NCBI GenBank assembly: GCA_002842045.1
Contig: PHBX01000008.1
Location: forward strand, 62,001 to 126,000
Reading direction: 5' to 3'
Source: Chloroflexi bacterium HGW-Chloroflexi-3
GTDB taxonomy: Bacteria; Chloroflexota; Anaerolineae; Anaerolineales; Anaerolineaceae
DNA length: 64,000 bases
A program made the translations under genes and the position numbers. The notes below the pieces were generated by a model that was not told where the DNA came from, did not search any database, and was given only the letters and a program-made list of their open reading frames with translations. Of the stretch, positions 27,255-36,334 are shown one piece after another (positions within the stretch are counted from its first letter, which is position 1; each line of letters begins with the position of its first letter).

Positions 27255-28058
27255 CTACTTTTTACGTTTTGTTGAAACTGCCACTGGTTTATTTGGTTTC
27301 GTGCCTGGAAGGAGATTTCTCCAATTTACTTTTCCTAACATGGCATATTGTGCGATACCCAACAAGTTTGATACCAGGAAGTACAAAGATAATCCCGAAG
27401 CCAGTGTTAAGGCCAGATAACCCATGAAGAAAGGCATGTAAATATTCATCATGTTACCCATCATCGCTGTTTGATCTTTTGGATTTTGTGATGGTGGTTG
27501 AATTAATTTTGATTGAACATAAGTTGAGATAACCACTAATATGGCCAGAACCGGAATTCCAAATGATAGGAAGGGCAGGTTCAATCGTTCTGGTTGTCCT
27601 AAATCCATCCAAAGAAATTGACTATTCAGTGGAATAAGGTTAGAGACATCAAGAAAATCAGCATAAACATGGCGGACTAAATTAAGCACTTCAACTGGAG
27701 TCGCGGCTAAAGCTGCGATAATACTCTGGTATAAAGCGATGATAATCGGGAATTGGATCAAAGTTGGCAAACAAGAAGCAAATGGATTAATGCCTTTTTC
27801 TTTATAATACTTCATTTGCTCCTGGGCTAATTTTTCCTTGTCGCCCTTATACTTTTCCTGTACTTTTTTCCACTCTTCGTCCTGTTGCATATTCTGCATA
27901 CCCTGAGCGCCTTTAATTTGTTTAACCATCAGAGGATGAGTGATTAAACGAATTAAGATGGTAAAGAGAATAATTGCAATCCCGAAATTTTTACCAACAA
28001 TGCTGTAAATAAATAGTATTACATTTATAAAGGGAGTAATGATTATCGCATCCCACAT
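27255..28058 (-). CDS. yidC: YidC/Oxa1 membrane protein insertase
   Basis: A 267-residue Gram-positive-type YidC without the large periplasmic domain. Five membrane helices are visible. The hydrophilic-groove Arg lies in ILIRLITHPLM, followed by the coiled cytoplasmic loop (EEWKKVQEKYKGDKEKLAQE), then CLPTLIQFPIIIALYQSI and a C-terminal basic tail. It inserts membrane proteins alone or with Sec. There is no signal Cys at the N-terminus, so it is not a SpoIIIJ-type lipoprotein. It lies between the propeller lipoprotein gene and jag. Confidence 0.93.
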   Translation of the reverse strand: MWDAIIITPFINVILFIYSIVGKNFGIAIILFTILIRLITHPLMVKQIKGAQGMQNMQQDEEWKKVQEKYKGDKEKLAQEQMKYYKEKGINPFASCLPTLIQFPIIIALYQSIIAALAATPVEVLNLVRHVYADFLDVSNLIPLNSQFLWMDLGQPERLNLPFLSFGIPVLAILVVISTYVQSKLIQPPSQNPKDQTAMMGNMMNIYMPFFMGYLALTLASGLSLYFLVSNLLGIAQYAMLGKVNWRNLLPGTKPNKPVAVSTKRKK

Positions 28059-28072
28059 TTTTTAACCTGCCT

Positions 28073-29125
28073 CTACTTTTCTGGTGTGAATTTCCAGATC
28101 TCATTGCCATTAAAATCGTAAGCTTTGATCACTTCTTCCCCTTGAGAAATACCCAAAACCAACAATCCATCAACTATTACTGGGCCAGTATACAATTTTC
28201 CAGTAATGGAGCGAGTCCATAAAATGTTTCCATTGAAATCCAAAGCTATCAACTTGCCATTTTCACCCGCGAATACAACACCATCAGGCATAACGGCTGG
28301 TGCTCCGGAAACCATCTCACCCATCATATAATCCCAAATGGCATTTCCATTAATGGCAGACACCGCAAATATTTTTCCTGCGGTATCACCATAATAAACA
28401 ACGCCATTGTCATATACTGGCTGAGACCATAAACCCACCTCGGATTTATTCTTCCAGATGATCGCACCATTCAATGCATTTACGGCAACAACTTCATTTG
28501 CCAGAGTGGCCACAAAAATCGTATCTGTATCGAAGGATGGGCTATAAACGATTGCACCTTCCATGTCTAATTCCCAAATTAATTGGCCACTTTTGATATT
28601 AATCGCATATAAATAATGGTCCATGGAAGAAAGGTAAACTACATCTTCATGAACAATTGGAGTGGACCAGAGAGCATGTTTGGCTGTGAATTTCCATTTT
28701 AAATTACCATTCAGATCCAATGCGTATAAATTATGATCTGCGTTCGGAGCTAAAATCGTATCGCCAACGACCAGAGCACCACCAATGTAGCGGTTAGTAG
28801 CCCCTTCAAATGTCCATGTTACTGTACCAGATTGAATATTCAAGGCCGATAAAGTGTTTTTATAATCGCCAACAATTACATTTAATCCATTGATAGCAGG
28901 ATTTGCATAATAGGTTCTCGCTGCTTCTACTTTTTCAGGGTATCGCCAATTCAGAGATCCATCTTTTAATCGCAATGCATAAACCTGATTTGCATAGGCA
29001 ACATAAACAGAATTCTCATCACCGGAGATACCTGGCCAACCACTGGCATTTAACATTCCACTACAAGCGGATAAACTTAATGTCAGCATGACAAACATTA
29101 TGATTATTAAAATTTTTTTCTTCAT
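28073..29125 (-). CDS. PQQ-type beta-propeller lipoprotein (BamB-like)
   Basis: A 350-residue predicted lipoprotein: a Lys-rich signal peptide, lipobox LSLSACSG (Cys about 21), then about seven repeats of the PQQ/Trp-docking type with the pattern G-x-L-x-W (for example DGSLNWRYP, SGQLIWELD, NGNILWTRS). Each repeat forms one propeller blade. Members bind proteins or cofactors outside the membrane; BamB in Gram-negatives works in outer-membrane assembly. It sits in the middle of the rpmH-rnpA-yidD-yidC-jag block, which suggests an accessory role near YidC, though this is inference from position only. Confidence 0.85.
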   Translation of the reverse strand: MKKKILIIIMFVMLTLSLSACSGMLNASGWPGISGDENSVYVAYANQVYALRLKDGSLNWRYPEKVEAARTYYANPAINGLNVIVGDYKNTLSALNIQSGTVTWTFEGATNRYIGGALVVGDTILAPNADHNLYALDLNGNLKWKFTAKHALWSTPIVHEDVVYLSSMDHYLYAINIKSGQLIWELDMEGAIVYSPSFDTDTIFVATLANEVVAVNALNGAIIWKNKSEVGLWSQPVYDNGVVYYGDTAGKIFAVSAINGNAIWDYMMGEMVSGAPAVMPDGVVFAGENGKLIALDFNGNILWTRSITGKLYTGPVIVDGLLVLGISQGEEVIKAYDFNGNEIWKFTPEK

Positions 29126-29173
29126 TGAACTCTTTAATTTCAGGGGTAGTTAAACCCAATAAACCTGATTCAT

Positions 29174-29455
29174 TCAGGGAACAGGGTCGTAACCACCGGG
29201 GTTAAATGGATTGCAACGCAACACCCGCCAGATCGCCATCAATAAACCTTTTATCGTTCCATGTTTATAAATGGCTTGATACCCATAATGGGAACAACTC
29301 GGGTAAAAGCGGCAGGTATTTGCCGGTAATGCTGGAGAAATTAGTTTCTGATATAAACGAATGAAAACCAACAAAATCCAGCGTGGAAAATTCCTCAAAT
29401 TAAACGGTAAGGAATTTAGAGTAGGCTCATTCGGATACTCGTGTAGACAACTCAT
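29174..29455 (-). CDS. yidD: membrane protein insertion efficiency factor YidD
   Basis: A 93-residue protein with the HAF/YidD signature [20 protein letters not shown], then CSHYGYQAI and WRVLRCNPF with the family's three Cys, ending in PGGYDPVP. It has an N-terminal amphipathic helix and supports YidC-dependent insertion at the membrane. Start overlaps the rnpA stop by 4 nt (coupled). It is somewhat longer at the N-terminus than the usual 70-85 residues. Confidence 0.93.
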   Translation of the reverse strand: MSCLHEYPNEPTLNSLPFNLRNFPRWILLVFIRLYQKLISPALPANTCRFYPSCSHYGYQAIYKHGTIKGLLMAIWRVLRCNPFNPGGYDPVP

Positions 29456-29805
29456 TCTCTTCCACTTTCGTCCAAAAATAATCCTGCACGCTTTAGTAAG
29501 TAGATCTCCGCTGCAATAATATCACTAAAAGCAGCATCCACAATTGGTTTTCTTGCCAGAAACACCAGATCCCAACCAGGCTGAATATTTTCCATCAATC
29601 CGCTCAAACTGGCTCGCATCCGGCGTTTCGCACGATTTCTTGTAACAGCATTTCCAACAGCCTTACCAGCAGATACTCCAATTCTGAGTAACCCATCAGG
29701 GTTTGGCAATTTGATCAAAACGAGTAGAGGATGAGCATAGGATTTTCCTGATTGCTTTACCTGTTGAAAATCGTTTGATCGCGTTAATCGATAGTTGCGT
29801 TTCAC
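29452..29805 (-). CDS. rnpA: ribonuclease P protein component
   Basis: A 117-residue basic protein that helps RNase P RNA cut tRNA 5' leaders. Family marks are [11 protein letters not shown] at the N-terminus, [22 protein letters not shown] (the RNR motif) in the centre and DLVFLARKP near the end. The start is GTG; the nearby ATG is in another frame. It sits 58 nt after rpmH and overlaps yidD, the classical arrangement. Confidence 0.93.
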   Translation of the reverse strand: MKRNYRLTRSNDFQQVKQSGKSYAHPLLVLIKLPNPDGLLRIGVSAGKAVGNAVTRNRAKRRMRASLSGLMENIQPGWDLVFLARKPIVDAAFSDIIAAEIYLLKRAGLFLDESGRE

Positions 29806-29863
29806 TCATTTACCTGTCCGCAAATCATCTGACGACAGGTTTGATCCGAACAAAGAATAAACT

Positions 29864-30031
29864 TTACCAGCTAATTCTTTTAACATGAGGCAGTGTTACT
29901 GCAAGACTACTGCGTCCACGAAGACGACGGCGTTTTAATACATCACGTCCACCTTTGGTTGCCATGCGTGCTCGAAAACCATGCACTCGAATACGATGTT
30001 TTTTCTTCGGTTGGTATGTCCGTTTGGGCAT
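29864..30031 (-). CDS. rpmH: 50S ribosomal protein L34
   Basis: A 55-residue gene on the minus strand. The translation begins [14 protein letters not shown], contains [20 protein letters not shown], then LRGRSS, which is the L34 signature. Most L34 proteins are 44-50 residues; this one carries an extra tail (PHVKRISW) after the usual end. AAAGGAAT lies just upstream of the ATG, and a consensus-like promoter stands about 55 nt upstream. It is the first gene of the rpmH-rnpA-yidD-propeller-yidC-jag operon. Confidence 0.93.
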   Translation of the reverse strand: MPKRTYQPKKKHRIRVHGFRARMATKGGRDVLKRRRLRGRSSLAVTLPHVKRISW

Positions 30032-30086
30032 AGATTATTCCTTTCAAAGTTGATTTAGATCAAAACTAAAAAACTGACAAGCGATT

Positions 30087-30115
30087 ATTATACCGCAACG
30101 GAGTATTGTGGTCAA
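30087..30115 (-). promoter_or_regulatory. promoter of the rpmH operon
   Basis: On the minus strand, -35 TTGACC (30110-30115) and a perfect -10 TATAAT (30087-30092) are 17 bp apart. The predicted start near 30080 gives a leader of about 50 nt. This is one of the strongest sigma-70-like promoters in the window, as expected for a ribosomal protein operon. Confidence 0.8.
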
Positions 30116-30185
30116 ACCTTTGCGATATAATTACTGGATATTACGAATAAATTTTACCAGAGAAATTGAATTTGGAGATGAATCC

Positions 30186-31139
30186 ATGTTTACTCCGCAT
30201 ATAACGAATAAGGTTGCAATTGTTGGTATTGGCAATGTTGGCGCTACACTAGCATATGCACTCACGCTTTCAGGTCTGGCAACTGAAATTGTGTTGATTG
30301 ACCGAAATACCTTCAAAGCTGAAGGCGAAGCCATGGATCTGATGCACGCTGTCCCATTGGTTCGGCCAACCAGGGTTTATGCGGGTGATTATAAAGATAC
30401 CCAGGGTGCAGCAATCACTGTTGTGACCGCGGGAACCGCGCAACGACCTGGCGAAACAAGATTAGACCTGGCTCAAAGAAATACTGATATTTTTAAACAG
30501 ATCATTCCTGAAATCGTCAAATACAATCCCAACGGATTGATCCTGATTGCCACGAATCCGGTGGATGTCTTGACTTATGTGTCCATTAAAGTATCTGGAT
30601 TACCAGCTCAACGGGTATTCGGATCTGGCACCATATTAGATACGGCCCGTTTCCGTTATCTGTTATCCACACGTTTTGATGTGGATCCTCGTAGTGTTCA
30701 TGCTTTTATCATCGGAGAACATGGTGATAGCGAAGTGGCTGTCTGGTCTCTGGCAAATATCGCCGGGATGAGTCTGACAGATTATTGCAAAACCAACCGG
30801 ATGGCTTGCAGCGATGAGGATCTCACCCAAATTTTCACACAAACGCGTGATGCAGCTTATCACATTATAGAGCGTAAGGGAGCGACTTATTACGCGATTG
30901 GTACTGGTTTGGAAAGGATTATTGAAGCAGTTCTACGTGATCAAAGCACAGTCCTTTCGGTTTCCAGTTTGATACACGATTATTATGATCTGCAGGATAT
31001 CTGTTTCTCTTTACCAACTGTTATTGACAGAGGGGGAATTGAAAGAGTGCTAAAACTTAAATTGAATGATGAAGAAAAAACCGGACTGGAAAAATCCGCC
31101 AATATATTGAAGGACACCATTCAAAAATTGGATTTCTAA
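30186..31139 (+). CDS. ldh: L-lactate dehydrogenase
   Basis: A 317-residue NAD-dependent enzyme that interconverts pyruvate and lactate. The dinucleotide motif is GIGNVGATLAYAL. The substrate loop has AQRPGETR, where Gln rather than Arg favours lactate over malate. The Asp/Arg of catalysis lie around NPVDVLTY, and the catalytic His is in GEHGDSE. The ATG at 30186 follows GGAGATG; the upstream frame extension (from 30108) is unlike the family and overlaps the rpmH promoter region. It is divergent from rpmH and ended by a clear terminator. It suggests lactate fermentation. Confidence 0.93.
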   Translation: MFTPHITNKVAIVGIGNVGATLAYALTLSGLATEIVLIDRNTFKAEGEAMDLMHAVPLVRPTRVYAGDYKDTQGAAITVVTAGTAQRPGETRLDLAQRNTDIFKQIIPEIVKYNPNGLILIATNPVDVLTYVSIKVSGLPAQRVFGSGTILDTARFRYLLSTRFDVDPRSVHAFIIGEHGDSEVAVWSLANIAGMSLTDYCKTNRMACSDEDLTQIFTQTRDAAYHIIERKGATYYAIGTGLERIIEAVLRDQSTVLSVSSLIHDYYDLQDICFSLPTVIDRGGIERVLKLKLNDEEKTGLEKSANILKDTIQKLDF

Positions 31140-31200
31140 TGAAGAATAAGTGACTATTCTAATAGTCCCTTAAATTTCCGTTGATCTATGATGATCCGTT

Positions 31201-31236
31201 GAAAGACCAACCTAAAAATCTGGTCTTTCTTTTTTA
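31201..31236 (+). terminator. Rho-independent terminator after ldh
   Basis: Perfect 9-bp stem GAAAGACCA/TGGTCTTTC (31201-31209, 31221-31229) with an 11-nt loop, followed by T6, 62 nt past the ldh stop. Confidence 0.9.
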
Positions 31237-31300
31237 CTTTGGGAACTAATTCATAGAATCCTTCGTCTCATGCATGAAGGTTTGTATTAAGGAGTATGAA

Positions 31301-32248
31301 ATGAGAAACTTAAAACTATTATTAAGCATTATTTTGATTACATTCTTGGCTGCTTGTGGTTCAGGCAGTTCACCCACAGTGTCACCAGAAGAAATTGATA
31401 AAGCCCTGGATGCAATCCGTACAGAAATATCTCAAACTTTAGCAGCTGAAACGGTTACACAATCAACTGCTACTGCATTACCACCAGTACCAACCGTTGA
31501 ACCTACTCAGGAGCCGTTGCCATCATCTACCCCGTTGCCAACTGCAACCACTGTAATATTACCAACAACCTTACCAGCAACACCAACCGCTACAGCGACA
31601 GAGCAACCGAAAGCGATGATTACCATTATTGGCGTGGAGAAGAATACAGCAGTAACAGTTCAGGCAGATCTTTTCCCAGCCAATCAGGTATTCAAAATCC
31701 GGGTCGGTTCATTAGATAATTTTTTCAAGGATTATGTTGAAGTTGGAACCATCAATTCAGGTGCTGGAGGATCATTCAAATTCACTGTCCTTCTACCCGA
31801 AAAGGTAAAAGATGTTGAGAAAATCACAGTCAGGTTGGACAGCACTTCAGGAGTATATGCTTACAATTATTTCAAAAATGTAACCAGTGGAACCATTCCT
31901 GCGGTAACAACACCAGTCACCAGCTCAATTTGTGAAGTTTCTAGTTCACCTGCATTATCTGCAGTCATGAAAGCCGGAGAAGACTTCGATGCAGTCTGGA
32001 CAGTCAAGAACATCAGCGGAAAAACCTGGGAAACAGGAACCCTGGATTACAAGTACATTCGGGGAACTGAGCTACACAAATATGAATCTCTGTATGACTT
32101 CAATGAAACTGTGAAATCCGGAGATTCAGTAAAAATCAGAGTGGATATGCTTGCTCCACATCAAACAGGTACCTACACCACCAATTGGGCTCTGGTGCAG
32201 GGAAGCAATATTATTTGCAATCTGCCAATTACCATCATCGTAAAATAA
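31301..32248 (+). CDS. lipoprotein with NBR1-type Ig-like domain
   Basis: A 315-residue predicted lipoprotein. Signal peptide with lipobox LAACG (Cys about 19), a Thr/Pro/Ala-rich linker (about 55-105), a middle beta-rich segment (about 110-190, ITIIGVEKNTAVTVQ), and a C-terminal Ig_NBR1-like domain (about 205-315) with FDAVWTVKNISGKTWE and TGTYTTNWAL, as in many Chloroflexota surface proteins. The ATG at 31301 follows AAGGAG; the upstream frame extension spoils the signal peptide. It probably acts at the cell surface; the ligand is unknown. It has its own terminator. Confidence 0.8.
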   Translation: MRNLKLLLSIILITFLAACGSGSSPTVSPEEIDKALDAIRTEISQTLAAETVTQSTATALPPVPTVEPTQEPLPSSTPLPTATTVILPTTLPATPTATATEQPKAMITIIGVEKNTAVTVQADLFPANQVFKIRVGSLDNFFKDYVEVGTINSGAGGSFKFTVLLPEKVKDVEKITVRLDSTSGVYAYNYFKNVTSGTIPAVTTPVTSSICEVSSSPALSAVMKAGEDFDAVWTVKNISGKTWETGTLDYKYIRGTELHKYESLYDFNETVKSGDSVKIRVDMLAPHQTGTYTTNWALVQGSNIICNLPITIIVK

Positions 32249-32267
32249 GGATCTAATAAATTTCAGA

Positions 32268-32296
32268 AAAGACCGTCAGCTATGGTGGTCTTTTTT
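32268..32296 (+). terminator. Rho-independent terminator after the NBR1-Ig lipoprotein gene
   Basis: AAAGACC and GGTCTTT arms around a 12-nt loop, with a T-run to 32296, 20 nt past the stop. The same hairpin also lies at the end of the convergent mtaB gene. Confidence 0.8.
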
Positions 32297-32300
32297 GTCC

Positions 32301-33578
32301 TTAATCGATGATTTCTCCATGCAACCCATGCTCTGAAAAAGAGGGGATTTTCGTTTGGGTGATTTGATTGGCCAAATTGAATGAGGTATTAGTGGCTATG
32401 CGCAAATAATTTCCAGTCAGGCCTTTCATCAACCAGCGATCGTCTGGCAGTTGTTCGCCACTCTCCCATAAAACCTCTACGGTTTTTCCCAGATACATAG
32501 ATTGATAATTGTGTGTCATCTCTGCAAAAACTGCCCGCATGGCAGCCGACCGTCGTTTTCGGATCGCTTTCGGAATTTGGTTATCATACTCGGCTGCTGC
32601 AGTACTGGCACGGGCTGAAAATGGAAAAATGTGTCCTCCGGCAAAATTCACCTGCCGAACAAATTCCATCGATTCTTCGAATAGTTCATCTGTCTCTCCA
32701 GGAAAGCCAACAATCATGTCGGTCGTGATGGCTATATCCGGTACCACTATTCTGGCATCCAGAACAATGCGCATGTACTTTTCCGGCGTCGTTTTGCGCG
32801 CCATTCTTTTCAAAATATCCCCTGAACCCGACTGCAAAGGTAAATGTAAGTGCGGACACAATCTGGGATCCCCCCATAGGCTGAAGAAATCTTCTCCCAG
32901 GTCCCAGGGCTCCAGGGATGATAATCGCAACCGCTGAACGGTGGTTTCCTTTAAAATCGTCTCAATCAAATCGCGTAGGTGTGATGTATGATTGAGATCT
33001 TTCCCCCATGAACCCAGATGTACACCAGTCAGAACAATTTCTTTCACACCCCCATCCAGTGCATTCTTGACATCCACCATTACCTCAGCCAGAGGCCGGC
33101 TAACACCTTTACCCCTTGCTACCTTGGTGATGCAAAATGTGCAGAAATTATCACAACCATCCTGCACTTTTAGAAAAGCCCGCGTTCTTAAGTGATCTCC
33201 CGGCAAAGGTTCTCGTGCCAGCGGTTCCAGATCAAATATCAAGGGTGTAATATGCAAAAAATCGGATACCAGATTGTCTTTGTTCTCATTCAAAACCACG
33301 TTCTCTACCCCTGGCAAGTTGAGTGCTGCTTGCGGCTCCAGAGTTGCCCAGCACCCGGTTGCAATAATTTGTCCAGCACCTTTTTGGGCTGCCTGGCGGA
33401 TTTTTTGTCGTGAGTCGGAGGCTGCGGCGCTGGTCACAGCACAGGTATTAACAATCACCAGATCTGCCTTACCAGCATCATCCACAACAGAATGCCCTGC
33501 CCTTCTGAATTGGGCAGCCATAATTTCAATTTCACTCTGGTTGAGACGACAACCAATCGTATCAAAATAAACTTTCAT
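32301..33578 (-). CDS. mtaB: tRNA t6A37 methylthiotransferase MtaB-like
   Basis: A 425-residue radical-SAM methylthiotransferase that converts t6A37 to ms2t6A in tRNAs reading ANN codons. The N-terminal UPF0004 domain (residues 1-115) has Cys in DTIGCRLNQ, VNTCAV and ATGCWA for the second iron-sulfur cluster. The radical-SAM motif CDNFCTFC begins near residue 140. The end is a TRAM-like domain (about 360-425, VEVLWES). Domain order and length match MtaB rather than MiaB or RimO, but these are close relatives. It lies 16 nt upstream of the following stop-side terminator and is a single-strand neighbour of a lipoprotein gene. Confidence 0.88.
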   Translation of the reverse strand: MKVYFDTIGCRLNQSEIEIMAAQFRRAGHSVVDDAGKADLVIVNTCAVTSAAASDSRQKIRQAAQKGAGQIIATGCWATLEPQAALNLPGVENVVLNENKDNLVSDFLHITPLIFDLEPLAREPLPGDHLRTRAFLKVQDGCDNFCTFCITKVARGKGVSRPLAEVMVDVKNALDGGVKEIVLTGVHLGSWGKDLNHTSHLRDLIETILKETTVQRLRLSSLEPWDLGEDFFSLWGDPRLCPHLHLPLQSGSGDILKRMARKTTPEKYMRIVLDARIVVPDIAITTDMIVGFPGETDELFEESMEFVRQVNFAGGHIFPFSARASTAAAEYDNQIPKAIRKRRSAAMRAVFAEMTHNYQSMYLGKTVEVLWESGEQLPDDRWLMKGLTGNYLRIATNTSFNLANQITQTKIPSFSEHGLHGEIID

Positions 33579-33594
33579 ATTTTTTTATCAAAAA

Positions 33595-34245
33595 TTAAGG
33601 TTGGAATACGGTTAGATTATCAAAATAGATATCTACACCTGCTTCTTCAAAACTACCTGCGATGAGACCAACATCTCCTTTCGCAAAGCTACCGTCCTCA
33701 ATCGAAAATTGATTCTCTCCATTAATATCTAGACTTAATTTATCCCCCTGACAGGTGGCAATCAGATAATTGATCGCCTCACCCTGATTGACAGACGGGG
33801 CAAATTCCATAGATGCGTTATTGATCAGCTGGTATACCCCTTCTACCACTTTGATGATTCCTGCGTAACCATCACTGCTGATCACAAAAGCATAATAATT
33901 CTTTTCATCCTGCATCCGACAAATAACACCAAAGGTATTATTATCCGGTCCAGCGATCTTTATAGCTTCCGCCTCAATCCGAACATCAGTAAATGTATAT
34001 CCCGGTTTAGAGTAGAAATCCAGATGTGGTTTGTCCACAAAAAAACGCAAACCATCAGCCTGATAAATCACATATGAGCCATTCTGATTCCAGGTATTCC
34101 ATCCACTTTCTGTCGATGAAAAAGTATCGCTGAATAATACTGTTCCCGATGGGGGAATCTCTGTCCTCTTTGGAAAAACCAAATCCACAACTGAACAGGC
34201 ACTTAACATGATCACCAGGAACAAAGAAATAATAATTCTTTTCAT
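33595..34245 (-). CDS. lipoprotein with concanavalin-like (LamG/DUF1080-type) domain
   Basis: A 216-residue predicted lipoprotein with lipobox MLSACS (Cys about 17), followed by a roughly 185-residue beta-sandwich: FSDTFSSTESGWNTW, FGVICRMQDEKNYYAFVIS, and YFDNLTVFQP at the end, typical of 3-keto-disaccharide hydrolase/LamG-like sugar-binding jelly rolls. There are no obvious catalytic residues, so a carbohydrate-binding or structural role outside the cell is more likely. It is 17 nt upstream of mtaB on the same strand, apparently by chance. Confidence 0.7.
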   Translation of the reverse strand: MKRIIISLFLVIMLSACSVVDLVFPKRTEIPPSGTVLFSDTFSSTESGWNTWNQNGSYVIYQADGLRFFVDKPHLDFYSKPGYTFTDVRIEAEAIKIAGPDNNTFGVICRMQDEKNYYAFVISSDGYAGIIKVVEGVYQLINNASMEFAPSVNQGEAINYLIATCQGDKLSLDINGENQFSIEDGSFAKGDVGLIAGSFEEAGVDIYFDNLTVFQP

Positions 34246-34278
34246 TGGAAAGATTTTAACATGAATTTGGGAATGCGC

Positions 34279-35676
34279 TCATGGGCTCAGGAATTTATTG
34301 GCTAATTGAATTAACTGATCATTTTCTGCAAATTCGATGCTACGTTTCAAAAAATAAGTGGAAAGTTGATTTTTGTTCTGGAAATAAAAGAGTTGTCCCA
34401 AGTGCAAATTTACCAGTGCTGATTCTGGGGCTTCTTTATAGGCTGCAGTTAAGAATCGTTCTGCTGTTGTGTAATCCTCTAATAGCAAAAACAGCCATCC
34501 CAATGTGTCATAAGCTTCCCAATTTTCCTCATCGATCAGGAGAGCCTGTCGTGCAGCTGGCAATCCAATTTCTTGAATTTCAACCTTGTATTCCCCACAG
34601 AAACGGGCAAGATTTATCCAATAATATGAATTTCCTGGTGCTATTTTTGTGGTTTTTATAAATGCCTGCAACGCTTTATCCACATTTCCTGCCAGGATAT
34701 ATGTATTTCCCAATTCTTGTTGCCAGATAGCCTGCCCAGGCTCATCATTGGATAATACCTGATACATCTCCAGACTACGCTCAAAATCATTCTGCGAACG
34801 CCAATAGGATGCTGAAAATGCTCTGGTAATGATCGATTTTGGTGAGATAGCCAGTGCTTTATTCAGAGCATAATAGCCATCTTTACCAGAATTAATTAAA
34901 GCATTCCCATACAAGGCCCACCCTTCTGCATAATCAGGATCCAGACGCGTTGCATACGCATAAGCTGCGCTTGCATAATTCCATTCGCCAATGGATGCCA
35001 AAAGATTCCCGGACAATATCAATTGATATACAGGATTCTCTTCCTGTACGATCATTTCAACTTCTGGTATTAGCGCTTGAATTTTCCGGTTGTTTGCGTT
35101 TGTTATGGTTGATATGGCAGTTTCAGGTTCAAAAATAATTTGGGAAAATGCCAGAGGTTGAACAAGATCAATATTTTCAGGTCCGATTTCCTTCCATTTC
35201 AGTAATGTCTGGTATGCACCAAACCAGTCGTTTTTCGATTGTTGAATCTGAACCAATTCTCGTAAATCTTCAACTTTCAAATCTGATTTGTTAATGATCG
35301 ACTGCCAGGTGGTGTAAGCATCCTCTAATTGATTGGCATCCCAGTAGACCTGCCCCAGATGTATGGTCTGTCTAATCGACAATGGTGAGATTCGATCAGC
35401 TTCTTTGAAAGAATAAATGGCATCTTCAAGGTTTCCATTTAGGATTTGTTTTTCTGCTAACCTGACCCATAAATTGGCTTGCCAGGGTTGTTGTCTCAAA
35501 ATCGTATGGGCGATTTCAATCCATTTTTCTGTTTGGGTTGCTTTCTGGTTTAAATCTAAGCTTTGCCATCGGGATTCGATTGTTTTTGAATAAGGAGTGA
35601 TATCCAGGTATAGGGCAATCAGTACAGGTAAGAATATGACGACGATGGAAGGTATTAGTTGGTCCAATTTTCTCAT
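34279..35676 (-). CDS. TPR repeat membrane-anchored protein
   Basis: A 465-residue protein. An N-terminal signal-anchor (residues 9-27) is followed by about ten tetratricopeptide-like repeats, with clear copies such as WVRLAEKQILNGNLEDAIYS, DYAEGWALYGNALINSG and NWEAYDTLGWLFLLLEDY. TPRs form helical scaffolds for protein binding. The protein should face the outside of the membrane. It is 20 nt downstream of the YdcF gene, so the two are probably one transcript. The partner is unknown. Confidence 0.8.
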   Translation of the reverse strand: MRKLDQLIPSIVVIFLPVLIALYLDITPYSKTIESRWQSLDLNQKATQTEKWIEIAHTILRQQPWQANLWVRLAEKQILNGNLEDAIYSFKEADRISPLSIRQTIHLGQVYWDANQLEDAYTTWQSIINKSDLKVEDLRELVQIQQSKNDWFGAYQTLLKWKEIGPENIDLVQPLAFSQIIFEPETAISTITNANNRKIQALIPEVEMIVQEENPVYQLILSGNLLASIGEWNYASAAYAYATRLDPDYAEGWALYGNALINSGKDGYYALNKALAISPKSIITRAFSASYWRSQNDFERSLEMYQVLSNDEPGQAIWQQELGNTYILAGNVDKALQAFIKTTKIAPGNSYYWINLARFCGEYKVEIQEIGLPAARQALLIDEENWEAYDTLGWLFLLLEDYTTAERFLTAAYKEAPESALVNLHLGQLFYFQNKNQLSTYFLKRSIEFAENDQLIQLANKFLSP

Positions 35677-35696
35677 CAGACGATCACCTATCCAGT

Positions 35697-36332
35697 TCAG
35701 GACTTAAACCAAATCAGAACCAAACTGGCATATTCTGCCAGAGTTTGGCGCCAGCCCTGTGTAGATAAATACCAGGTCAGAGGTTTATACCAGCTATCTT
35801 CCACCGGATGTACCAGAACTTTAATCTCAGAATCTTTAAATTCACGGTTGAAGATCATCTGTGTTCGCCGCGTATGATAAGGTGCAGTAATCACCAGAAT
35901 CGATGTAATATTCCGTTGTTTTGCCAGTACTTTGACAGCCATAGCTTCTTCTATGGTTGAAGATGACTCTCCAGCTGTGACAAACATGGAATCTGCTGGT
36001 ACGCCAGCATCAATGGCAATGCGCATCAGCATTTCACTATATGTCCGCCCTTCTCCAATATCCTCTGTGTGAGTTCTTGTTATTACAAAATATTTCCCAT
36101 ACCCTTTTTCATACCACTTGATGGCTTCTTCCACCCGATCGCCATCATCACCGCTGAGAACAACAATAGCGTCTACCAGTATGACACGATCTCCAACTAT
36201 TAAATATGAACCAGCGCAAATTAACCCAACCCAGATAAGGATGAAAACAACCAATATAACCATTAGAAAGATGAGACATCCCTGCAATAAATTTCTTGAT
36301 TTCACAGTTGAGTTAGGTACAGTGTTATTCAT
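35697..36332 (-). CDS. YdcF/ElyC-family (DUF218) membrane protein
   Basis: A 211-residue protein with one N-terminal helix (residues 17-40) and a DUF218 domain: DAIVVLSGDDGDRVEEAIKW, then SSSTIEEAMAV and the TAPYHTRRTQMIF block. Members such as SanA and ElyC affect envelope integrity; their biochemical activity is unsettled. It starts 2 nt after the stop of the aminotransferase-like lyase gene, so the malY-ydcF-TPR genes form one run from the 37.6-kb promoter. Confidence 0.82.
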   Translation of the reverse strand: MNNTVPNSTVKSRNLLQGCLIFLMVILVVFILIWVGLICAGSYLIVGDRVILVDAIVVLSGDDGDRVEEAIKWYEKGYGKYFVITRTHTEDIGEGRTYSEMLMRIAIDAGVPADSMFVTAGESSSTIEEAMAVKVLAKQRNITSILVITAPYHTRRTQMIFNREFKDSEIKVLVHPVEDSWYKPLTWYLSTQGWRQTLAEYASLVLIWFKS

Positions 36333-36334
36333 GC

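Noticed and set aside
30663..30671. Perfect DnaA box TTATCCACA
   Set aside because: A single copy inside the ldh coding sequence without a cluster; likely chance.
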